From Gemmatimonadota bacterium (GTDB taxonomy: Bacteria > Gemmatimonadota > Gemmatimonadetes > Gemmatimonadales > GWC2-71-9), in assembly GCA_003220985.1 (NCBI GenBank), contig QHTY01000084.1:13089-21028 (forward strand): a stretch of DNA of 7,940 bases, in the 5' to 3' direction. The notes under the pieces are model-generated. The model ran no database searches. It was given only the letters and a program-made list of their open reading frames with translations, and was not told where the DNA came from. This document shows, piece after piece, positions 1 through 4,764 of the stretch; the stretch's first letter is position 1; each line of letters opens with the position of its first letter. A program made the position numbers and the translations under genes.

Positions 1-144
1 GGAATCCGTGACGCCAAGAGCGTTGCCAACGTTTCGCCCAAAGTACACACGCTCGGTCACCACGTCCTGCATTCCCGTCGTGCGGATTGCCGGCGCGCAG
101 GACAACAGCGCGATTGCAAGGAAGACGGCGGCACGCCGTATCAC
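1..144 (-). CDS. DUF3574-like lipoprotein, 5' part (cut by window edge)
   Basis: The gene runs off the left edge; 48 N-terminal codons are visible. Reading from GTG at 144, the product starts MIRRAAVFLAIALLSCAPA: two arginines, a hydrophobic stretch, then LLSC followed by APA. This is a plausible lipoprotein signal with the lipidated Cys at residue 16. After it, residues 27-48 (DVVTERVYFGRNVGNALGVTDS) match the opening of DUF3574 proteins as I recall them (T-E-x-YFGR, then a V-S/T-D segment); their biochemical role is unknown to me. GTG is chosen because it gives the full signal peptide and an in-frame stop lies upstream at 163-165. An alternative start is ATG at 72, at residue 25, which would remove the signal. 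No good ribosome site is visible: an AGG abuts the GTG. The start region overlaps a degenerate attC-like sequence just after the methyltransferase gene. The family call rests on about 20 residues. Confidence 0.6.
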   Translation of the reverse strand, partial: MIRRAAVFLAIALLSCAPAIRTTGMQDVVTERVYFGRNVGNALGVTDS

Positions 145-185
145 CCTAGATGACGGGCGCCGTCAGCTTCCGGCGCATTTTAGGC
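100..185 (-). other. Degenerate attC-like site after the methyltransferase gene
   Basis: On the minus strand, the 43 bases from 185 downward match 32 of 43 bases, without gaps, of the left arm of the intact attC (from 1115 downward). They begin GCCTAAA in place of GCCTAAC and share GAAGCTG and CGGCGC blocks. The methyltransferase stop codon lies inside this GCCTAA, as is usual at the end of a cassette. The right arm is poor: CGCCGTC and TTCC further on can pair with GGAAG and GACGGCG of the left arm. A GTTGTCC at 106-100 sits near the expected core position, which would make the site 86 bp against 90 bp, but it does not fit GTTRRRY. I see an attC left arm with good support; calling the whole span an attC relic is inference. 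The right arm lies within the signal-peptide codons of the next gene. Confidence 0.4.
157..176. repeat. Short GC-rich inverted repeat
   Basis: GCGCCG at 157-162 and CGGCGC at 171-176 form a perfect 6-bp stem with an 8-base loop, just past the methyltransferase stop. There is no U-rich run after it on the minus strand, so it is a weak terminator candidate at best. On the plus strand it is followed by ATTTT, but no plus-strand gene is present. It lies inside the attC-like left arm and may be no more than part of that fold. Confidence 0.35.
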
Positions 186-1013
186 AGCCAAGGCCACGGC
201 GCGGCCAGCCACGAGCAGATGAGTGCCGCCATCGACGTAACCCGGTTGGGCCGTAGCCTTGCACTCCAGCTCAAGCAAAGCTTGCCAACGGTCCGGCTGC
301 TGCCGCAGCTCAAGGAGCAAGGGCTCAAGATTCGTCGAAAGTGCATTCGAGGCCGCCAAGGCTTCGACAGAGAATCCGTGCCCTCGTAGCAGTTCGACCA
401 ATTCGGAGGAATGGAACATGTGACACTTGTGCCGTGACGTAGGATCGTTGTCGGGAGTGAGATCCCCCGTCGCGACGATGTCCACCATGCTCGACACCGG
501 GAGATCGCGGAGCGCTGCCAGGTGCCGGTGCAGGGTGCCCCAGAGAGACATCACGCTTGCCAAAAGGATGCCACCCGGCCGGAGTACTCTGCGGCACGAC
601 GCCGCAGCCTCGTCGCGGCGCTCGAATACATAACTCAGCGGACCGCCGTACGCGACGACGACGTCGAAACTGGCAGCTGGGAGGGAGCTGAGATCGCAAA
701 TGTCCAGTTTCAAGTACCCTTCGATACTGGCACCGAATCCCTTTTCGACACCGTAACGTCGATTCAGCTCGAGTTGAACCTCAGAGATGTCCGCGACCAC
801 GATCCGGCAGCCCAGGCGGTCCAGAGTTTGTGTGAAGCGCCCGGGGCCGGCGCCGATATCCAAGACGCGAGAGCCTGGTTGTACGAATCGTTGGAGGAAA
901 TGGTTGTGGATGTGCTCGTGAACGGCGCCGAGAGCGAAGCGATCGAACCGATGCCATTCGCTCTCGCCGTACTCATCGAAATAGGCTTCCACAGCTCGGG
1001 GCTCGTAGGGCAA
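180..1013 (-). CDS. Class I SAM-dependent methyltransferase
   Basis: The protein has 277 residues. The SAM-binding fold is clear: motif I VLDIGAGPGRFT at residues 50-61; the end of strand 2 (VVADIS) with Asp75 in the place that normally binds the ribose; LDICDLSSLPAASFDVVVA at 103-121, covering the adenine-side motif and strand 4; and LRPGGILLASV at 144-154. The second half, with HKCHMFHSSELVELLRGHGF at 195-214 and a closing THLLVAGR, resembles common uncharacterised methyltransferases; the substrate cannot be read from sequence. The start is uncertain. No in-frame ATG exists near the N-terminus. TTG at 1013 is 12 bases past the core of the intact attC, a spacing typical of cassette genes; GTG at 992 would begin just before the family-like VEAYFDEYGESEW. 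Neither has a clear ribosome site. The TAA stop lies in a second attC-like arm, so the gene looks like one integron cassette. Confidence 0.9.
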   Translation of the reverse strand: MPYEPRAVEAYFDEYGESEWHRFDRFALGAVHEHIHNHFLQRFVQPGSRVLDIGAGPGRFTQTLDRLGCRIVVADISEVQLELNRRYGVEKGFGASIEGYLKLDICDLSSLPAASFDVVVAYGGPLSYVFERRDEAAASCRRVLRPGGILLASVMSLWGTLHRHLAALRDLPVSSMVDIVATGDLTPDNDPTSRHKCHMFHSSELVELLRGHGFSVEALAASNALSTNLEPLLLELRQQPDRWQALLELECKATAQPGYVDGGTHLLVAGRAVALAA

Positions 1014-1025
1014 GACGCGTCGGCT

Positions 1026-1115
1026 GCCTAACGGATCGCGCTTAAGCTGCGGCGCGCTGAAGAAAGATTCATTCCCTAATCTACGCGCGCCGCCAGCTTC
1101 AAGCGCTTGTTAGGC
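1026..1115 (-). other. attC: Integron attC recombination site (intact)
   Basis: On the minus strand the site starts GCCTAAC (1115-1109, fits RYYYAAC) and ends GTTAGGC (1032-1026, fits GTTRRRY). The arms are long inverted repeats. The left reads GCCTAAC, AA, GCGCTTGAAGCTGGCGGCGCGC. The complement of the right reads GCCTAAC, GGATC, GCGCTTAAGCTGCGGCGCGC. They pair throughout the inner arms except for two extra G residues in the left arm and the unequal spacer. An extra unpaired base on the left arm is the known mark of attC polarity, and it places cassettes pointing along the minus strand, as the genes do. The apical part (about 1059-1084) is unpaired. The DUF1272 stop codon (1078-1076) lies inside the site. 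The predicted crossover is between G1032 and T1031. No integrase gene is in the window. Confidence 0.88.
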
Positions 1116-1303
1116 CGTGTTGGCAGTGGATCGCCGGCTCCCTTCTTGATTGCATCGAAATAGTGACAGTTGGCACACACAAACGCCATCGCGGTACGAC
1201 ACCTCTCACACCGGGTGCAGTCGTAGGCGCTGATGAACGCCGGTCCCGCCGAGGCCAGTCCCGTACCACACGTCTCGCAGCTCGTCCGCATCTCTAGTGC
1301 CAT
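1076..1303 (-). CDS. DUF1272-like small Cys-rich protein
   Basis: The product has 75 residues starting MALEMRTSCETCG, the opening typical of DUF1272 proteins as I know them (MALEMRPNCE-C). Cys9, 12, 29, 32, 35, 43 and 46 form CxxC pairs suited to binding zinc. The usual ICSYECTFC segment reads ISAYDCTRC here, so one family Cys appears to be Ser25. The family ends near the VCxNC motif (here 42-46). The last 14 residues, TRPNKRLKLAARVD, are a basic tail translated from the attC that holds the stop codon, so they are probably not part of the functional domain. The family's role is unknown; a metal-bound adaptor or nucleic-acid contact is speculation. ATG at 1303 is chosen for the family-like N-terminus; no Shine-Dalgarno is visible, only ACGA repeats. 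It appears to be the gene of one integron cassette. Confidence 0.8.
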   Translation of the reverse strand: MALEMRTSCETCGTGLASAGPAFISAYDCTRCERCRTAMAFVCANCHYFDAIKKGAGDPLPTRPNKRLKLAARVD

Positions 1304-1329
1304 GTCGTCGTTCGTTCGTACTGTAGTAG

Positions 1330-1364
1330 CGAAGCTCGCCGCGAGCTTCCAGCAGATGTTAATT
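1330..1364 (-). other. Possible eroded attC arm after the propeller gene
   Basis: Starting 6 bases after the propeller stop, 31 bases of minus strand match the left arm of the intact attC at 22 of 31 positions without gaps. Shared blocks are TAACA, GCT, GAAGCT and GCGGCG. The end is TTAAC instead of CCTAAC. No GTTRRRY core follows before the DUF1272 start. The spot, strand and order agree with a cassette end, but the match is partly GC-rich sequence that could recur by chance, so this is weaker than the other two sites. Confidence 0.3.
1331..1349. repeat. Perfect 8-bp inverted repeat between two genes
   Basis: GAAGCTCG at 1331-1338 and CGAGCTTC at 1342-1349 are separated by CCG. The hairpin is stable and sits in the 66-base gap between the propeller stop and the DUF1272 start. 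No T-run follows on the minus strand, so it is not a standard intrinsic terminator. It could stabilise the mRNA end, or be the inner stem of the eroded attC described over the same bases. Confidence 0.5.
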
Positions 1365-1369
1365 GACGT

Positions 1370-2662
1370 TCAGGGTGTAACGTCCAAAGCCGCCGTGCGG
1401 AGCTGTTGTACGCCATCGCGCGTTTCTGGCCAAAGAAGGCGAAAGCTACCGCCCGGAACGGCTGTGATGCCGAAGTAATCTCCACCGCGAGCACAGGACG
1501 CAACGAGAACTCGGCTGGAAAACGTGGTACCGCCGTCCGTGGATACGGACGCATAGAGGTTCGTGCCGCAATGGTCGTCCGAGTTTCCTGAAGGCCCCAT
1601 CCAGGCGACCAATACCGTACCCTGATCATTCACTGCAAGCCCTGGGATCGGATTGACAATGGTGTCGCGCGCGGTCGCCTGCATGCGCGTCACAGGCGAC
1701 CACGTCTCACCGCGATCGCGTGAGTGCGTGACCACAATGGGACCGCCGCCAGCCGCCCGGCATGCGAAGTAGAGACGTCCGTCGTAGGGGCCTCGCGACA
1801 CGTCCGCCGCCAATGCGGACAGCCGGTAGCCGGGTGGTGGCCCGCACGCATCCGTTACAAAGAACGGCGCCGAAAAGGTGAAGCCGCCGTCCGAGGACCG
1901 CGTCACCCACGCTCGCCGTCGATCGAAGAGCACTTCACGAGCGTGCGTGCCGCCGCTGTCAGGAGTGTACGTCGCATCGACAAACGATTCGAAGAGCATG
2001 CCGTCGGTGAGCACCACAGGCATCTCGGCGAGATTGTGCAAGTTATTAGGAATCACGTACACGGGGTCGTCGAAGCTCTTACCGCCATTGCGAGACCGGG
2101 CGATGTACACGCCATACCGTCGGCCCTCCGCCCACAGATGCGATGACAGATAGATCCATCCGCGATGCGGACCGGCGGAGAGATCGACCGCCATCGTCGG
2201 GTGATCATGACTCCGCCCGAGACCAATGGGCAGGCTATCCCACGTCCGGCCGTTATCGATCGAGTGAAACGCGACGAGGCCACTTGAACCCTGCTGTTCG
2301 AGTGCTGCGTGCTTGCCTACCATCGTTACAAGCGTCTGCCCATCGGGAGTCATCGCGACCCAGGGGTCAGCACACCAGCTGACGTTGAAGTCATGGCGCG
2401 TCCAACTCGCGCCTGAATCGAGCGACAGAAACGCCGCGCAGATCTGGTTGTCCTGGCCCTCGGGGAACTTCAAGCCGCGATTGGCACTGACGAAGGCCGC
2501 CGCAAGGAGGCGGTCAGGGTGCATCGGGTCGACGGCCAGATGCGGCTCAACGATCGGATGCTCGGCCGACCCAGTGGCCACGAGCGTTGATGGCGCAACT
2601 GTGATCGACTGCGCACTGAGCGACGCGGCGCCGATGAGGACAAGGATGAGAAGACGACGCAT
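1370..2662 (-). CDS. Secreted BNR/Asp-box beta-propeller (sialidase-like) protein
   Basis: The product has 430 residues. MRRLLILVLIGAASLSAQS is a clear signal peptide, so ATG at 2662 is preferred over the longer open frame up to 2746. Six Asp-box motifs (S-x-D/N-x-G-x-S/T-W/F) are visible at residues 80-87 (SLDSGASW), 134-141 (SIDNGRTW), 190-197 (SRNGGKSF), 256-263 (SSDGGFTF), 314-321 (SRDRGETW) and 374-381 (STDGGTTF). Their spacing of about 55-65 residues matches one per blade of a six-bladed propeller of the sialidase superfamily. I cannot identify a full catalytic set (Arg triad, Tyr-Glu, Asp), so sialidase activity should not be assumed; many such proteins are secreted binding or unknown enzymes. 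It has several Cys (75, 97, 273, 301, 365, 390), compatible with disulfides outside the cytoplasm. No strong ribosome site precedes the ATG. It may belong to the cassette-like region, though 1.3 kb is long for a cassette gene. Confidence 0.88.
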   Translation of the reverse strand: MRRLLILVLIGAASLSAQSITVAPSTLVATGSAEHPIVEPHLAVDPMHPDRLLAAAFVSANRGLKFPEGQDNQICAAFLSLDSGASWTRHDFNVSWCADPWVAMTPDGQTLVTMVGKHAALEQQGSSGLVAFHSIDNGRTWDSLPIGLGRSHDHPTMAVDLSAGPHRGWIYLSSHLWAEGRRYGVYIARSRNGGKSFDDPVYVIPNNLHNLAEMPVVLTDGMLFESFVDATYTPDSGGTHAREVLFDRRRAWVTRSSDGGFTFSAPFFVTDACGPPPGYRLSALAADVSRGPYDGRLYFACRAAGGGPIVVTHSRDRGETWSPVTRMQATARDTIVNPIPGLAVNDQGTVLVAWMGPSGNSDDHCGTNLYASVSTDGGTTFSSRVLVASCARGGDYFGITAVPGGSFRLLWPETRDGVQQLRTAALDVTP

Positions 2663-2727
2663 CTGTTCAGGTCTGAGCGCCAGCAGGGCGTTCCGTTCGC
2701 GTTGGATGCAGGGGTATTCGGCCGAAC

Positions 2728-2733
2728 TGTATA
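2728..2733 (-). promoter_or_regulatory. Possible -10 element for the propeller gene
   Basis: Minus-strand TATACA lies in the AT-rich stretch AGTATATACAG, the most AT-rich spot near this gene, 65 bases upstream of its ATG. No convincing -35 is found at 16-18 bases, so this is only a candidate. Confidence 0.25.
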
Positions 2734-2786
2734 TACTATTTCGCACGTCATAGCACGCTGCCTAATCCGAGCTTCCAAGATGCCCC

Positions 2787-2810
2787 AAATGAAATAGGCT
2801 GGTCAGCCTA
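2787..2810 (-). terminator. Candidate intrinsic terminator after the transporter gene
   Basis: On the minus strand TAGGCT and AGCCTA form a perfect 6-bp stem around GACC, followed directly by TTTCATTT. It lies 28 bases past the transporter stop and before the next gene's promoter region, the expected place for the end of the upstream operon. The stem is short, so efficiency is doubtful. A second, GC-rich hairpin (GCGACGG at 2825-2831 with CCGTCGC at 2846-2852) spans the stop codon itself and has no T-run. Confidence 0.45.
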
Positions 2811-2837
2811 AACGCAATATTACAGCGACGGGAGCCT

Positions 2838-3746
2838 TCACTTCTCCGTCGCCTGAGTCATGAGCGCCCGCTCTGGTTGCGGGACGCGGCGCGCGATGGC
2901 CACACCCAGGAGACACAGCGCTCCGCCCAGCACCGCGATCGCACCCGGCACTTCGCCCAGGATCGCCCAGCTCATCACGATCGTGATCGGCGGAATGAGG
3001 TAGGCCGTCGCCGCCACACGACCGGCCGAGCCGCGCGCGAGTGCGTACGCCCAGGTCGTAAACGCGATGGACGTGGGGAACACGCCGAGGAACAGCATCC
3101 AGCCGATGCCGCCGGCGGGGGCAAGGCGGATCTCGCGGACGAGCAGCGGCGCGTAGGGCAGGCAAAACAGCACTCCCACCACGCAACAGGTCCAGGTTGC
3201 CTGGAGTGCCGAGATCCTGTTGAGCACCGGCTTCTCGGCGACCAGACCGATCGAGGACGAGAGGGCGGCCAGCAGACAGAGGATGATGCCGACGAGTGAC
3301 GCCTTGCCCGTCGACGTCGCCAACCCGATCACGACCACCCCCGCGAACGCCAGCCCGCCGCCGAGCAGCAGGTTCGGCGTGGTGCGCTCCTGCAGGAATG
3401 CGGCCGCGAGGGCGATGATGAAAATCGGAGCAATCAGCACCAGCATCGCCGCGGTGCCCGCATCCACGCGTCGCTCGGCGTCGTTGAGAACGAGATTGTA
3501 GACGCCGAACCACAGCAGCCCCGCGAGGACCAACAGGCCGAGCTCGCGTTTGGTGGGACGGAGGATTGGACGCGACAGCACCAGACCGCCCAGGAGCACG
3601 CTCCCGATCGTCAGCCGGCCGAGCGCGAGTGCGCCGGGTGAGAAGGAACGGCCCGCGGCCCTGATGCCGACGAACGCCGCTGCCCACAGGACAACAGAAA
3701 CCAGCGCCGCCAGGAGCGGCAGGTGGTTACTCGGGCGAGAATCCAT
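2838..3746 (-). CDS. EamA/DMT-family transporter
   Basis: The product has 302 residues, the usual size for the 10-helix drug/metabolite transporter family, in two homologous EamA halves. The first runs from about residue 10 to 142 (LLAALVSVVLWAAAFVGIRA, then LVLIAPIFIIALAAAFLQER with the conserved late acidic-Arg turn). The second runs from about 150 to 286 (ATAYLIPPITIVMSWAILGE at 246-265, then GGALCLLGVAIARR). These proteins sit in the inner membrane and usually export amino acids or small metabolites with proton exchange; the substrate is not readable here. ATG at 3746 is the only good start, right before helix 1. The gene begins 35 bases after the RidA-like gene on the same strand, so it may share its transcript. 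However, a 26-bp perfect palindrome covers the start codon, suggesting separate control. The tail after residue 286 is short and hydrophilic. Confidence 0.93.
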   Translation of the reverse strand: MDSRPSNHLPLLAALVSVVLWAAAFVGIRAAGRSFSPGALALGRLTIGSVLLGGLVLSRPILRPTKRELGLLVLAGLLWFGVYNLVLNDAERRVDAGTAAMLVLIAPIFIIALAAAFLQERTTPNLLLGGGLAFAGVVVIGLATSTGKASLVGIILCLLAALSSSIGLVAEKPVLNRISALQATWTCCVVGVLFCLPYAPLLVREIRLAPAGGIGWMLFLGVFPTSIAFTTWAYALARGSAGRVAATAYLIPPITIVMSWAILGEVPGAIAVLGGALCLLGVAIARRVPQPERALMTQATEK

Positions 3747-3769
3747 GCGCAGTATGATAACTGCGCATG
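3744..3769. promoter_or_regulatory. Perfect 26-bp palindrome over the transporter start (operator candidate)
   Basis: The plus strand reads CATGCGCAGT at 3744-3753, spacer ATGATA, then ACTGCGCATG at 3760-3769: two perfect 10-base arms. The first CAT is the complement of the transporter start codon. A dimeric repressor bound here would block transcription or translation of the transporter; alternatively the mRNA hairpin would hide the start codon. The spacer, read on the minus strand as TATCAT, resembles a -10 element ending 7 bases before the ATG, which would give a leaderless mRNA, but no -35 fits. The palindrome is direct observation; its function is inference. Confidence 0.6.
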
Positions 3770-3781
3770 CCGGTCAGCGGC

Positions 3782-4735
3782 TCAGCGTCCTGTGGCGGTG
3801 GCGCCGATCGAAATGAGCGCTCCGTCTCGCCCGACCGATTGCACGCCGAGCACCGTGATGATCGGGGCGTTTGCGGTGAGATACGCCCCCGCCGCGTCGC
3901 GAATCGTCTCGAGGTCGGCGGGACGATAGTTGACCACATAGATCGTCAACGCCGTCACATCGCGAGGTGAGGCGCCGGCCGCCTGCAACACGGCGGCGAG
4001 ATTGGCGAAGGCGCGAGCCGCTTGCGCACGCAGATCCGATCCCGCGAGTGTGTTGGTGCTATCCACACCGAGCTGGCCCGCGATGTACAACGTCCGGCCC
4101 ACGCGAACGCTCTGAGCGCCGAGCGGTGGCGCGACGACCCCGGTCGCGGCGGGGAGGGCGGTTTTGATTTCCGGAGCGGTGGCGCCCACGCGCGGACCGC
4201 CGAACTCACCCCGAATCCCGGCTTCCTGCCAACGCAGTTCGTCTTCACGCCGCTTCCGTTCGGCCGTCTGCTCCTCGCCTTCCTTCCACTTCTTGTACGC
4301 CTTCATCTGGTCGCCAGTCAGTACGCGGCGCAGGTCGCTTTCGAAGCGGTCCTGGCGATCGCGCAGATACTTGCCCAGATCCTGCAGGCGCTCGGCGTAA
4401 AACATCGCCGCCGCGCGGTCGCCGTCATCGAGTTTCTCGTTCATCTTCGCGATCGCGCCGACGGCGCTGTCGCGTTGGGGCCGCGTCGCCACCATGAAGG
4501 AGTCGTACGCCTGAGCGTAGCGACGAGCCTGGTCATCATTGAGTCTCAGGAGCGTGCGTGCGAGCGCCGTATCGAGTGGCCCGGCGAGCTCCACACTGGG
4601 AAGCTTGGGGGCGCTTGGTCCATAGCGGCCCGCGGGACCCAGGGTCCCCCCCCGGTATCCGCCTTGTGCTCCAGCGGCATGTGGGACGAGGAGAAGTGTT
4701 GCGCCAAGGAACGAGTACACCAGCGTGGTTTTCAT
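3782..4735 (-). CDS. Exported protein: Spy/LTxxQ-like helical region fused to a RidA (YjgF) domain
   Basis: The product has 317 residues. MKTTLVYSFLGATLLLVPHAAGAQ is a Sec signal peptide with likely cleavage after AGA at 23; ATG at 4735 is chosen for this and for AAAAGG upstream, over an ATG-less extension to 4762. Residues 24-47 are Gly/Pro-rich. Residues 48-170 are charged amphipathic helices with LNDDQ (65-69) and LTGDQ (139-143), reminiscent of Spy/CpxP-type periplasmic proteins. Residues about 190-317 form a RidA domain: LYIAGQLGVD at 216-225, AxxAFxNLxxVLxxAGAS at 238-256, VTALTIYVVNY at 260-270, ending LISIGATA. The Arg that binds substrate in enamine-deaminating RidA (in FPARS of E. 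coli) aligns with Ile here (APIITVLGV), so deaminase activity is doubtful. It starts 29 bases after the regulator stop and is probably co-transcribed with it. An 8-base G run lies in codons 28-30. Confidence 0.85.
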   Translation of the reverse strand: MKTTLVYSFLGATLLLVPHAAGAQGGYRGGTLGPAGRYGPSAPKLPSVELAGPLDTALARTLLRLNDDQARRYAQAYDSFMVATRPQRDSAVGAIAKMNEKLDDGDRAAAMFYAERLQDLGKYLRDRQDRFESDLRRVLTGDQMKAYKKWKEGEEQTAERKRREDELRWQEAGIRGEFGGPRVGATAPEIKTALPAATGVVAPPLGAQSVRVGRTLYIAGQLGVDSTNTLAGSDLRAQAARAFANLAAVLQAAGASPRDVTALTIYVVNYRPADLETIRDAAGAYLTANAPIITVLGVQSVGRDGALISIGATATGR

Positions 4736-4764
4736 GAACGCCTTTTCCGGAGCGCGTCGCACGG

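Noticed and set aside
2663..2746. Longer N-terminus of the propeller protein (28 extra residues)
   Set aside because: The extra residues precede a textbook signal peptide and overlap the AT-rich promoter-like stretch.
2755..2838. Full attC site between the transporter and propeller genes
   Set aside because: GCCTA and TAGGC elements occur, but the sequence between them does not pair as attC arms. I report only a possible boundary.
2803..3687. 294-codon open frame on the minus strand overlapping the transporter
   Set aside because: Arg/Gly/Pro-rich translation without membrane segments or motifs; the transporter in the other frame is clear.
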